From contig JANFAH010000080.1 of NCBI GenBank assembly GCA_024663395.1, positions 169,491 through 233,490 on the forward strand: 64,000 nt of DNA. The letters run 5' to 3'. Under the pieces are notes generated by a model that was not told the origin of the DNA, ran no database searches, and saw nothing but the letters and a program-made list of their open reading frames with translations. Source of the DNA: Pisolithus tinctorius (lineage: Eukaryota > Basidiomycota > Agaricomycetes > Boletales > Pisolithaceae). Below, piece after piece: positions 28,051 through 38,259 of this stretch. The position numbers and the translations under genes are program-made. The stretch's first letter is position 1; each line of letters starts with the position of its first letter.

Positions 28051-28240
28051 TCCATTGCTCTTAAGATACATGTATCATGCACCACAGGAGAGAGCACAAC
28101 CTTTAGTCAGCAAGTGCAACCTCCATTGCTCCTATGATACATGCATCTTGTGTTACAGGAGAGAGTGCAACCTCCATTGCTCTTATGATATGTGTATCTT
28201 GTGCTATTGGAGAGAGTGCAACCATTAGTCAGCAAGTGCA
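28051..28240 (+). repeat. Degenerate higher-order extension of the 42-bp array
   Basis: Blocks of GAGAGAGTGCAACC or GAGAGAGCACAACC alternate with CTCCATTGCTCTTATGATA-like segments and TTAGTCAGCAAGTGCAACC. They are clearly related to the 42-bp unit but interrupted by a second motif of about 40 bp. Confidence 0.7.
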
Positions 28241-28282
28241 ACCACCTCATGTGATGTGTAACCAACCCATATAAGTAAATTG

Positions 28283-29117
28283 AGTATACATGCATACTAA
28301 TTGATTAGATTTAGCTTACACTAACCTAAGTTGACCTTTTCACAGGCAATCCATTGGAATTGACACTGAATCTTAGGTACTGTACTTGATGCAAGATATG
28401 CAAGTCACAGGTACAAAGCACTGACTGAGAGTGTGTTCTTGAACAAACAAATATGACATCTCACCAAACACTTCTAAGCAAGTTTAGTATACATGTATAC
28501 TAATTCCACAATCTTGGATGAAATGGCATGGTTTTTAAGGGCAGAGGGGGGCCAATATTCATTGCAAGATGACATTTGGAGATAATACAGGCAGGGTAAA
28601 CATCATACAAGGTGGATCCTTCAATCCTCATCCATGCTGTGCAAGTTACTCATCACATCATCAGCCCACTGTTTCAATGGACCCTCAACCACCTTCCAGA
28701 CAACAGGATGATTGGCCCAGGTTCCCTTGATCCACATATAGATGTCATGATCAGTGGGGAAGTGTTGAAGGGCCTTTGCCCAATCCAAGAGAATGGCCAA
28801 ATCTGTGGGATTAGCCCTAATAGAGTGATGGATTGTAAATAAGAGTGCCACCAAGGTGGATTCCTTCAGATCAACTGGCACATTGGACTTTGCAGTAGCA
28901 CTGAGGGCTTTGATGACAGTTGCCCATTGCTCAGGTGTGTGGGTAATCTGCTGCAGCTTATCTGCAGCTGTCACATTCACCAGCAGGTCATATCCACCAC
29001 CTGGAGCTCCTGATGTCCTTGCTTGCTTCTTGTGGCGTGTATCAGTGTCAAAGCCATCATCACGAGTCAGCCGTTTATCTGGGGTGTGATATGCACATTA
29101 GCATACATGTATACTAA
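28283..29117. repeat. Three copies of an 18-bp palindromic motif
   Basis: AGTATACATGTATACTAA or close variants occur at 28283-28300 (one change), 28486-28503 (perfect) and 29101-29117 (one end changed). The core AGTATACATGTATACT is a perfect palindrome. Related GTATACTA half-sites start both direct repeats at 26789 and 29257. Confidence 0.65.
28621..29080 (-). CDS. Hypothetical protein fragment in CpG-poor island
   Basis: The frame has normal amino-acid composition and no internal stop: a basic N-terminal part (DTDTRHKKQARTSGAPGGGY) is followed by VNVTAADKLQQITHTPEQWA, an Ala/Leu-rich helix region, and the end VEGPLKQWADDVMSNLHSMD with a stop at 28621. The 5' limit is not defined: the first ATG or alternative codon of the uninterrupted part is near 28980. 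I recognise no domain. Its position inside the repeat island suggests a relic of a mobile-element gene. Confidence 0.4.
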
Positions 29118-29256
29118 AATTGTCAATAAATTTTATTACCTGAACCAGATGGCCCACTGTGGGCAGAAGATTCATCATGCAAATTCAATGCATGATGTGA
29201 TGCACTGGGGGGGGCCAGCAATTGCTGCCTTTGTGCTAAAAATCCATCATTTTAGT

Positions 29257-29321
29257 ATACTAGGGGTTTTTTGTAATGGTGGTTCGGGTTAAAGCAAGGT
29301 TGGGGTGAGAAATCTCTGATT
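29257..29321 (+). repeat. Direct repeat, right copy, of the 26.8-29.3 kb CpG-poor island
   Basis: It begins TATACTAGGGGTTTTTTGTA and continues TGGTGGTTCGGGTTAAAGC, matching the left copy at 26789-26855. The homology ends shortly after AATCTCTGATT in both copies. Confidence 0.6.
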
Positions 29322-29554
29322 TTAAGGGAATATTTCTGTAATGTGAGCCATAAAAAGCAGAGTGTTAGGTGGGAGAGAGGGGCAACATACATGTCTGATG
29401 AAGCCTAAGTTGGTGATGAAAGGAAAGAAATGATGAGCATCCACCGAAACAACTGTAACATTGAACATGCATAATGGTATGTGGATAGAGAATGTGGATA
29501 AACATGGATGGTGCTACTGATAATATACATGATATTGTAGATATTGTGTAATGA

Positions 29555-29675
29555 CGCAAATGTTGAAGTATAGTGTTTGCGTGATACAGACAAGTTTGTA
29601 TGGATCTAAAATGAATGGCAATGTATAGTGATATGATGGATGATAATGCGCAAATGTTGAACCTCAATATTTGCG
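29555..29675. repeat. Two 27-nt imperfect palindromes (CGCAAATGTTG type)
   Basis: At 29555-29581 and 29649-29675 stretches begin CGCAAATGTTG and end in TTTGCG, each exactly 27 nt. The right one reads CGCAAATGTTGAACCTCAAT then ATTTGCG. A third, nearly perfect palindrome of the same length is at 31109-31135 in an intron of the next gene. Confidence 0.6.
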
Positions 29676-30148
29676 TGATTGATAGTGAATCAATGATACG
29701 ACATGACCTGAAATACAGTGTGTGATGTGAACTATATATAGAGCGTCTGGACCATTGATGTAATGTGAAGAGTATGTATTTAATTAAACAGTGGAACAAC
29801 ACGTGACATTTAGGTTCCGATCATAAGATGTGAATGAGGATGAAGAATGAATATATGTGATCACGCAGTTTAAATTAAATGGAGAAGGAGTATTGAAACT
29901 TAAACGCTGACAACACAAGTAGGTACAGGATGGACACAGGTACGATAGTTTGCTGAATGAGGTGAATTGATTCAGCAGGCCGACTCGATGGCATCTAATC
30001 TAGGATATCTGCAATGATAGATGGACATGATTGACGAAATGAGGTGGATAAGGGGAGGTAAGATATGTCACAGATGGAAGAGATAAAGCATCGACTGACC
30101 TGTTTTATCTCACACTGATACCAGGACGACGACCGTGCTTGAGACGAT

Positions 30149-31840
30149 ATGCCACCTAAGAAGTCAGCGCAAGGTCGTAGCAGGAAGGATGGGCAGGAAG
30201 GGGTGGGGAAGGTGAGTGTCGAATGTCTGAGTGGAAGTAAGATACTCACGAAATGAGGCTGATGCACAGAAGATGATGCTCGGGGAGAGTCTCCTTGTCG
30301 GAGGTGGAGGGAGATCACAGAAGGCGACACTTGACGATAAGGCGCAAGCTCACCAAGAACTTGAGAAGGGGGTGAAGAGAGCGATCGTTGGGATTGCGAG
30401 GTTTGATTTGATCGAGAACATGGATCGACTTACATTTGGGATCTGGAATTCGCGACAGGTCGTTCAGACACAGGTAACGAACCTTACGAATTCGTTTTTG
30501 CAGAACGGATTGGATCGATTCAACGCGGCACACACGATACCGCTGGTGATCGACAAGCGATGGATAAAGAAGGATTCGTATACGACTGGAAACCCTATGG
30601 ACCTCGACATTGAACAGATACCGCTGCTTGAAATCGATGAGACCCTTGCCACGAAAAATTGGAACATCCCTGCTGCTGGGGGTCAGCACCGTACGCGTGC
30701 GCTGAAAGCCTGGCATGAGAAGAAGAAGATGAGATTGCATGAGCTGGAGTTGTTGATCAACCGGTTGAAGAAGCAGGATATGGAGGAGGCGACCGAGGCA
30801 GACATCGTGGAACTCAACGATTATCTCAAGGAGGTCGACGTTGTCAAGGGTCTACTGGGATATGGAGGTCAGTGGTTGGTTACGATATACAGCAAAGGTG
30901 AGTGTCTATGATCTCTCTGTCTCGATGGGTGCAATCCCGCACATGTTGAGAATCCAGATCTGCGTGTTTATGCAAAGATCTACTAGTGACATGCCCGATG
31001 TCATTGGATCATATGCATATCTACGCAGATCCAAGTGCTCAACATCTGCGTGGATATCGACACGCGATCTTCTATCCACCACCCACGAACCCACAAGCTG
31101 ACTATCAGCGCAAATGTTGGCATCCAACGTTTGCGCATTGTGTTCTATTATATGAATACTGATGGATCATACAGGTGATATTGATGAAAAACTGGGACTG
31201 TTCATCTCGCAAAACGAACGCAAGCACACATACGTCGAAGCACCAGCAGAGGGCCTCATCCAGCGTTTCAAAGAGGCCCTCGTATTGGGTCACAAGTGGT
31301 ACGACATCCCTCGCGCAGGAGTCAATGCTGGTCCCGTCGGAAAACAGACGGAACTCCTATCCCAAGATTATGCATTCAAGTTGATGTCGTTCATGAACTC
31401 GGCGTCTACCCATTACATACATTCCCCAATATTCGACCTCAACAAACTGCATGCGATGATGATGAGCCCGGGAGGCGGGGTAAGTGCAATGTCATCAACG
31501 TACAGACCATGCTGACTATACTACATCAATAGATCATCGCTTATGTGATGTCCGCCCTCGAAGAGAAGCTCGCTCTATGTTTCAACACCGTCGAATTCAC
31601 CATGGCCGAATTCAAAGATCTCAACAAGAAGGCAAGCAAGCGCGATGCGTCTGTTGAGAAAGATCAGGCCCGTGACCGTCTCCGGTCAATACTCGACACC
31701 TTGAAGCGGGCCTCACCTCTGTGCCAGGCGATCGTTCCAAAAGTCCGGGACGTCATCGACGCGGTCTTCGCAGGCCATCTGGTCGCCGACTCCGAGACTT
31801 CGGGTCATCTCTGTCAAGCACTTTTGTTCGTATACCTATA
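30149..31840 (+). CDS. Hypothetical protein with ParB-like region, 3' part lost
   Basis: Exon 1 (30149-30211) gives MPPKKSAQGRSRKDGQEGVG, basic and probably nuclear. Exon 2 from 30258 runs through a segment that resembles the ParB/Srx N-terminal fold: PLLEIDETLATKNW, then GGQHRTRALKAWHEKKK (GxxRxxA-type loop). After a long intron (about 30898-31172) the next exon begins GDIDEKLGLFISQNERKHTY, comparable with the N-x-x-R box of ParB. The last clear exon (31533-31830) is helical and ends near DSETSGHLCQ. The frame then enters poly-C/poly-G low-complexity DNA and no plausible 3' end follows, so the gene seems truncated. ParB-like proteins bind and hydrolyse CTP on DNA; that activity here is only an inference from motif spacing. 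Confidence 0.5.
31109..31135. repeat. 27-nt hairpin in an intron of the ParB-like gene
   Basis: CGCAAATGTTGG, loop CAT, CCAACGTTTGCG: 12-bp arms with one mismatch. It is the best-preserved of three such palindromes and sits in a 275-bp intron that is several times longer than its neighbours. Confidence 0.65.
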
Positions 31841-31849
31841 CCCTCTGCC

Positions 31850-32216
31850 GGCCGGACCCCGGGGCGGGGTCCGGGAGAGAGACCCCCGGACACCCCCCCC
31901 CCCCCCCTCCTGGGGGGGGCGCCGGCGCGGGGGAGGCGGCCGAGGCCGGTTGGGACCCCGGACACCCCTCCTTCCTCTTTTGGAAGCCCCCCCCCCCCCC
32001 CCCCTGTCAGCCGCGCCGTGGGGTGGGGGGGGGGGGAGGGCAAGGCGGCGGCATGTTCCAACGTTCCAACGTCAACGTTCCATGTCCGGGTCCCCTCCTG
32101 TTCATGTTTCATGTTCGTCTGTCTTCGTTGCACGCGGTCGAGCACGTGTGGGAGGGGGAGAGAGAGAGAGGGGGGAGAGGGAGAGCAGGATCTCTGCCAC
32201 GTGCATGGGATCTCTC

Positions 32217-32263
<47 letters not shown>

Positions 32264-32310
32264 GGTCTCTCTCTCTCTCTCTCTCTCTCTCCCTGGTCCA
32301 TCTTCCTCAC
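31850..32310. repeat. Extremely GC-rich low-complexity block with CT microsatellite
   Basis: Runs of C (13 or more), runs of G and the near-palindrome GGACCCCGGGGCGGGGTCC lie in 31850-32040. A CT repeat fills 32211-32291 with two CCCTGGT interruptions, mirrored by a GA run just upstream (32159-32180). All long open frames here are products of composition and I call none. From 32310 to 33260 I see no supported plus-strand gene. Confidence 0.8.
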
Positions 32311-33260
32311 TTGCCGACAGGGTCAGATCGGACAGGCATCCTTGCATGGGCCAGGGGGCCAGGAATGGCAGGATTCCCGGCACCGAGCAAAGGGGCATGA
32401 CTGCAATGACCGCATCTGGCATCTGGAATGCGGAATGCAGAGTTACCTGAGGGGGAACGTTATGCTCCGACACGGCAGCGACTTTGTCGAAATGGACTAG
32501 GCACGAAGCGAGGGAGGGACACGCTACAGGCCTGGGCCAAACTCGTCATGACCCCTGTGGATGATCCCCGAGTGAGGTCGACTTGGATAGTTTCCTGCTG
32601 GAGGAAGAAATCCGATCCTTCCGCCGCCGAGGAGACGAGAAGGGGAGGACACAATTTGTGGGGATTTGCAAGGTGGCGAGAAACTGAAGTACAGGGGTGC
32701 CTGTTATGTAAGTACGGGTTTTACCCTCAGGTGACAGGGGCTAAGCCCGGGAGGCAGGGGCTAAGTCCAGTTGGACTGGAGTTAGGGCCAGAGGTCGGGG
32801 GGTTAGGTCTGGAGGACCGGACTTAAGGCCGGTGTCACACACCAAAGGTGTTTGGTGGGGGGTGGAAGTGGACGCAGCCGACGTAATGGAGATGAAGACC
32901 ATAGCCCTCGCGTGAAGGACAGCCAGAAATGTCGGCGGTCGTCCCCCGCACGAGAACGAGTCGTCAATGCCAAAGAAAAAAGAAAGGGAGCGAGTTAAGC
33001 GCTGGTCAAAATTCTCAGGCGCCCACGTATGGCATTCCGGTTTTCGACATATCTCTGCCATTTCTGCGGATACCGAAACCATTCCCACACTCGCTTGTAG
33101 TGCTCGGCCACGCAATCCTCTACCTTCCAAAATTGGAGAGGATCTGCGTGCTCCATGCATTTCTGCGGCACTCCCTCCAAAAGACGCTCATTTCGCTAAT
33201 TCTTCTGATGTGTGGCCGCCTCCATGTCAATCATCTTGCTCGTCCCCTTTGCTAGGGACC

Positions 33261-33385
33261 ATGGCTACATATATCTACCAGGAGTTCCTACCAGCTTCCA
33301 TCCTGAAGCACCCTGGTACATCCCGTCCCCGTCTGCACCCTCCCAAGCCCATCCAGCTTGGACAGTGCGCTCTTTTCGTCAGCAC
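33261..33385 (+). pseudogene. 5' part of an open frame split by the Copia insertion
   Basis: The frame starts ATG at 33261 (MATYIYQEFLPASILKHPG) and runs to FVST, where the left LTR begins. The frame continues after the right LTR at 38260, in register, if the element and one target duplication are removed (see the part at 38260-38566). No domain is recognised. The upstream context (33010-33250) is open in several frames and may contain further exons. Confidence 0.5.
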
Positions 33386-33577
33386 GAACGAAGGTATGAG
33401 TTTCTTGGTGTACAAAGTAGTCACTGAGGTGGAAAAGAACGGTGCGGAAAATTTATAGCACCGTAATTAGTAAGCGCATTGACATCGGAATTTAATTCCG
33501 AGGGTCGGGGAACAATTCTGAGCCCTCTGGGCAAGATTCCGAGACGCTACCGTAACCCCCGGATCGCATTCTCGACA
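33386..33577 (-). repeat. 3' LTR of the Copia element
   Basis: In element orientation it starts TGTCGAGAATGCGATCC and ends CATACCTTCGTT plus one base. It is followed by host sequence. The last base is C on the minus strand where the other LTR has A. Confidence 0.88.
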
Positions 33578-33590
33578 CTCCCCCTCAATC
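33578..33590 (-). other. Polypurine tract of the Copia element
   Basis: On the minus strand GATTGAGGGGGAG abuts the 3' LTR start TGTCGAG, as expected for the plus-strand primer. Confidence 0.75.
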
Positions 33591-33633
33591 AGAACGAAGT
33601 CCGAGTGCAGACGCAAAGTGTTTTGCCTTGATG

Positions 33634-36600
33634 CTAGGTAAAGGTTTTGGTAAGGGTATCGGCAACCATGTCGTCGGTAGGACAATAAATTAAATGAAAG
33701 GAATTGTTTTCCACAGCAAAACGAATGAAATGGTATCGTATGTCGATGTGCTTTGTGCGAGCATGATAGCTGCCATCTTTGGTAAGTGCGATGGCGGATT
33801 GACTGTCGGAATACAGCGGGATAGGGTGTTTGAGTGGTCAGAAAACTTCTCCGATGAGTCGTCGAAGCCACAGGCCCTCTTTGGCTGTGTGAGTCGCTGC
33901 AACGTACTCTGCTTCAGTGGTGGAGACCGTTACGAGTTCCTGTTTCCGTGAGGCCCAACTGATAGCTCCACCATCCAGTAGGTAGGCATATCCGCTTATA
34001 GCACGTCGATGCTCCTGTGAAGCTCCATCTGCGTCGGTATAGCCCTCGAGGCCTCGTTCTGAATTTCCGAACGTTAAAGCGAGTGCTTTTGTGCCTGAGA
34101 TATACCTGTAGATTCATTTCACGGCCTCCCAGTGAGTCATGTTGGGTGCATTGTCGAACCGCGCGACTGTGGAGACAGCAAATGCAATGTCAGGGCGCGT
34201 TCCAACGGCGAGGTGCATGAGGGAGCCAACAGCACGGTAGGGTACGTTTTTCATGTGTGCAGCTTCTTCGGCTGGCTGCGGAATTTCTCTGCGAGAGAGT
34301 TTTATTCCGGGGTCCATCGGAATTGTGGCAGGTTTGCAGTCAGCGAGGTTGTATTTCGTTAGGATGGCCTCGATGTATGACTCCTGGGATAGCGATATGG
34401 TGCGGGCTTCTCTGTTCCGTGTCACCTTCATCCCAAGTAGCCAACCGATGGGCCCTAGGTCGGAGATTTTAAAGCGAGTGCTGATCTCCCGTTCAAATGA
34501 GCAAATTAATGATGGGGAACTGCCTGTTACAGTGCAGTCGTCGACGTGGCTGGCGAGGATGAGAATTTCTGGTCCTATGCGACCGTAGAACACTCCCCAG
34601 TCTGCATGTGCTCTGGTGAGCCCAAGATCTGCAAGAGTAGCGCATAGCTTCTGGTACCACCGAAGCGCGCCTTGTTTCGAGCCGTATAATGCTATGTTTA
34701 GCTTCCCAACTGGACGGGAAAAATTCCGCCCTACAGCATAGCCCTCAGGGAGCTCCATGTAGATGTCTTTGCCATCTCCGAGTCTGCCATTGAGGAATGC
34801 CGAGTGGAAATCGAATACATCAATATCCCAGTCATTGCATGCAGCAACTGCTAGTATGGTGCGGAGAGATGCAAGTCTTGTGACGGGAGCATACGTTTCG
34901 TCGTAGTCAACGCCCTGTATCTGGGAGTAGCCCTTAGCGACTAGGCGGGCCTTGTACTTCTCGATTTCTCCAGCAGCGTTGCGTTTGATCTTGAAGACCC
35001 ATTTGCATCCTACAACATTTGCACCTTTGGGGCACTCAACAACGTCCCAGGTATGCGCTTCCTCCAGGCTGTTTAATTCCGCATTTATGGCATTTTGCCA
35101 CTTCGGCCAGTCAGCTCGGGATCGGGATTTCGCCTTGTGGACTGTTGACGGGTCCAGCCCTTTGGCTTCAGCCATCCCTGCCACCATAGCATACACGATG
35201 TTAGTGTTGTCTTCATCAGTGGCTAGTTCTTCGTCAAACACGTAGGTAGCATTTTATCGGGATTTTGGGCTGTTTGGGTTGCTATCGCTCTCTCGGAGTT
35301 CTTTTACAAAGTCAAGAGGGATGCGCCCATCACGAGTGCCTTCCCCCTGTACGTAGGCGCCTCATATAGTCTGATTCAAAGCGCTGGCGAGTGGAGCGAC
35401 GAGGTTGAGGTGGAGGTGTTTCGAAATTGTCTCTGAGTGGGTCTGGAATTAGTCTCGGAATTCCTGAAGTTGCTTCGGTGGGTCACTTGACCATCTGCAG
35501 GGCCTCGGAATTTCCCTGTGAAGCTGCGGAGTTCCGTTCTGAGGTTTCGGAATTTCGTTTTGAGGCTTCGGAATTTCTTTCCGAGGCGTCAGAATTCCCC
35601 TGCTCCCCCTCGAGCGGCACGCCATGTGGTACAGACACATCTCAGCGCTCGAAAATGACACTTCTTTCAATCCCGATGGCTCGTGTGTCAGGCCAGTAGA
35701 TACGGTGGCCATCGCTCTCAGGGTCAAAACCTACCCAGTGTCCATCTCGGGCTCGCATGTCTAGTTTGGAGCCAGAGGTGTCATGGACCTTGACACGACA
35801 TCCCCAGACCGGAATTTTTGAGAGGTTGGGTGGTCTTTGGTAGAGCATTTCGTAGGGAGTTTTTGTGCCTAGACGGTGAGTTGACAAGCGGTTTTTGAGC
35901 CAGGTCGCATGCATGATGGCCTCCCCCCAGAGGTTCTTGGGTAGGCCACTGGCGTGAATCATCGCACGTACACGCTCAACGAGTGTTCTGTTTGAGTCGT
36001 TCTGCAACTCCGTTGTGTTCAGGGGTATCATGGACGGTTATGCGTCGTTCTGTACCTCGGGATTTCAGATATTCTGAAAATTCCGCACCAAGGTATTCTC
36101 CCCCTCGATCTGAGCGAAGTCGCTGGACTTTGGTGTCAAACCGCATGTTCAGCCATGCTTCATAGGCCTTGTATGATGTGAAGGTCTCAGCTTTCATCTT
36201 CTGGAGGTACAGCTTGGTGTAGTGGGTGTGGTCATCCGTGAATGAGACATAGTAATTGGCTGTGGCCAGGGGTTTGGACCGGAGAAGGTCCCCAGAGATC
36301 TGTGTGGACCTCGTCGCCAAGATGTTCACGGCGGGGTGGGTCACACTCCTTCCCAATGGGCTTCCGAGTCGCTTTGGCATATTCACATGAATTGCACGCA
36401 CCCATGGTAGAATGCGCTTTGTCCAGTTTAATTCCGGTGATTGTTCCGTCCTTGAGCATGCACCGGATGGCTTTGGGAGCGATGTGGCCAAGCCTTACAT
36501 GAACCTCCTCCATGGTTAAGGATTCCGTGGCCTTGGCTAGGCCTGCAAAGGCACGGCGAGCTCGTTCGAGGCAGTAGAGGCCTTTTTGCATCGGAATTTC

Positions 36601-36858
36601 GGCTACTTTCCTTTTCCGAGCGTTGAAAATTTGACAACGCTTGTCTCGGAATAATGCCGCATACCCAGCGATGTCAAGTTTGCTAACAGAAACGAGTGTA
36701 ATTCCCATCTTGGGAGCATAGAGCACGTCCTTGAGTTGAATATGGGTCTGGGTAGTGCCGTTTGGGAGTGAAATTGCCAGATCGCCTTTCCCAATGGCAT
36801 GGAAGGTGTGGTTGTCGGCAGCGGTGATAGGTTTGGGTACGATTGGCTTGTTAGTCAA
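33634..36858 (-). pseudogene. pol: Copia pol: integrase, reverse transcriptase, RNase H
   Basis: GAG-pre-integrase zinc region: HVRLGHIAPKAI with CNSCEYAK. Integrase DDE: HTDLWGPS, LRSDRGGEYLG and TPEHNGVAE. RT: WVFKIKRNAAGEIEKYKARL, DVFDFHSAFLNG, ALYGSKQGALRWYQKL and the catalytic box ASHVDDCTVTG (HVDD instead of the usual YVDD). RNase H: GYTDADGA, TTEAEYVA, LYSDSQSA, ending TKTFT and stop at 33634. The frame is broken between integrase and RT (about 35250-35640, including a TAA) and by two TGA codons in RNase H (near 34111 and 33852), each consistent with CGA changed by C-to-T. A tract with repeated (N/G)(E/T)(I/P)PKPQ codons lies between integrase and RT. Confidence 0.88.
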
Positions 36859-37999
36859 GGAATTTGCTGCGGTAGGAGGACATATGACATGAAGCGCCAG
36901 AGTCGAACAGGATTGTCTCTTCTGCAGAATTTAGGCTTTTGCCTGCGAGGAGAACATGGTCATAGTTGTGCGTATATGCATCTTCTTCGTCATTAACGAT
37001 GTCCTGGGGGTTCGGAATTTCTTCCTCCGCAATTTCCGTAAGCCAGTCGTCATCCTGCGGGTGCGCTAGCCAAACTCCGTCGGGTTCTGGGTCAGCGCTG
37101 GTCTGCGCACTTGAGCTGGCTGCAGTGGCCGCTTTTCCGGTACCTTTCTCCTTCTTTTTCCCTTTTCTCTTGTCCTGGAACCACTTGGGCGCTTGCCCAG
37201 CTTTTCCGCCACCCTCTTCCCAGCATTGGTCTTTCGTATGACCGTTCTTTCCGCAGTTTTCACAGGTGGACTTCTTTCCATCCTTCACTGAGTAAGCCAC
37301 ATCTTCGGAATTTCCAGAGTTTCCAGAGTTGCCTCTCTTCATCCGTGTTTGGCGCCTATCATATTCATCGGAAATTACTTTGATTATGAAGTCCGGAGAT
37401 AGGTCCTTTTGCATGACTAGGGCCAAAGATGTCATAGCTGCAAGGTTGGAGTCGTAAGAAGTGGGAAGTGAACTGAGGATGATGGCTGCAAAGTCGTCGT
37501 CTGTGATTGACTGTCCAAGCGCGGCAAGTTGTTCGTGCAGTGCACGCATCTTGTCAAAGTGAGCGCGGACATCGCCTTTTTCCGAACAGCGGGATTCTTG
37601 GAGTTTTCTCTGAAGGTCGATTGCAACAACGCGAGAGCAGTTTTGGAAAAGATCGGCGAGGACACCCCACACACTCTTTGCAGTCTCTTCCTTCAGGACT
37701 CGAAGGAACAGAGATTCCGGGAGTGACACAGCGATCACTTGCTTGACGTATCTGTCGTCCTTAGCCCATTGCCGAAGTTTTTCTGGGTATTTGCTAACAA
37801 GTTTTTGCTCCATGGCTGTGGGCTTCCAGGAGGCATCTTTCCCTGCTGAAGGGTCCTCTGGTTTCGCATCCAAGCCAGTCAGGTGTCCGATCAGCCCTTT
37901 CGAGCTGACGGCCCATTCAACCCGAGCCTTGTAGTATAGCCAGTTGCTTCCGTCCGCATTTAGGGTTGGGACTTGTAAGGAATGTTCGTCTTTTGCCAT
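36851..37999 (-). CDS. gag: Copia gag with zinc knuckle and protease start
   Basis: Starts MAKDEHSLQVPTLNADGSNW at 37999. It includes the UBN2-type gag core (RVVAIDLQRKLQESRCSEKG, ILSSLPTSYD), a CCHC knuckle (CENCGKNGHTKDQC, spacing C-x2-C-x4-H-x4-C), a Lys-rich spacer and the aspartic protease active site LFDSGASCHMSS. The frame is intact over 382 codons and overlaps the pol frame by a few bases, so pol may be made by frameshifting. Confidence 0.9.
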   Translation of the reverse strand: MAKDEHSLQVPTLNADGSNWLYYKARVEWAVSSKGLIGHLTGLDAKPEDPSAGKDASWKPTAMEQKLVSKYPEKLRQWAKDDRYVKQVIAVSLPESLFLRVLKEETAKSVWGVLADLFQNCSRVVAIDLQRKLQESRCSEKGDVRAHFDKMRALHEQLAALGQSITDDDFAAIILSSLPTSYDSNLAAMTSLALVMQKDLSPDFIIKVISDEYDRRQTRMKRGNSGNSGNSEDVAYSVKDGKKSTCENCGKNGHTKDQCWEEGGGKAGQAPKWFQDKRKGKKKEKGTGKAATAASSSAQTSADPEPDGVWLAHPQDDDWLTEIAEEEIPNPQDIVNDEEDAYTHNYDHVLLAGKSLNSAEETILFDSGASCHMSSYRSKFLD

Positions 38000-38051
38000 A
38001 GTGGGTAGTGTTGCTGTGTATTAACTCTTTCGGAATTAGAGCGCGAGAGCG

Positions 38052-38063
38052 GGGCTCATAACC
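38052..38063 (-). other. Primer binding site for a half-molecule of initiator tRNA-Met
   Basis: Directly after the 5' LTR the minus strand reads GGTTATGAGCCC, complementary to GGGCTCATAACC, the anticodon stem-loop (CAT) of initiator tRNA-Met. Priming from the anticodon region rather than the 3' end is known for Drosophila copia. Confidence 0.7.
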
Positions 38064-38254
38064 TAACGAAGGTATGAGTTTCTCAGTGTACAAAGTAGTC
38101 ACTGAGGTGGAAAAGAACAGTGTGGAAAATTTATAGTACCGTAATTAGTAAGCGCATTGACATCGGAATTTAATTCCAAGGGTCGGGGAACAATTCTGAG
38201 CCCTCTGGGCGAAACTCCGAGATGCTACGGTAACCCCGGATCGCATTCTCGACA
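38064..38254 (-). repeat. 5' LTR of the Copia element
   Basis: Plus-strand sequence begins TAACGAAGGTATGAG and ends CGCATTCTCGACA, 191 bp. It matches the copy at 33386-33577 and the solo LTR at 56781-57072. Confidence 0.88.
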
Positions 38255-38259
38255 AGTAT

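Larger units (their letters stand above)
33386..38254 (-). mobile_element. Full-length Ty1/Copia LTR retrotransposon
   Basis: About 4.87 kb on the minus strand. The LTRs at 33386-33577 and 38064-38254 differ at roughly ten positions, mostly C/T or G/A. Order from the 5' LTR: primer site, gag, protease, integrase, reverse transcriptase, RNase H, polypurine tract. Integrase before RT makes it Copia and not Gypsy. The flanks AGCAC (33381-33385) and AGTAT (38255-38259) look like a 5-bp target duplication altered by two C-to-T changes. Unlike its surroundings further right, the element still has many CpG sites, which suggests a younger insertion. It is probably no longer autonomous because of stops in RNase H. 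Confidence 0.92.

Noticed and set aside
27541..28240. Regularly repeated array that could suggest CRISPR
   Set aside because: The repeats are head-to-tail without unique spacers and the genome is eukaryotic.
31545..32500. Long open frames (up to 301 codons) with poly-Pro, poly-Gly and Ser-Leu tracts on both strands
   Set aside because: Beyond about 31830 they come from homopolymers and CT/GA repeats. Frames on both strands are equally long, which is a composition effect.
33386..38254. Gypsy-type assignment of the full-length element
   Set aside because: Integrase precedes reverse transcriptase and the RT/RNase H motifs are of Copia type.
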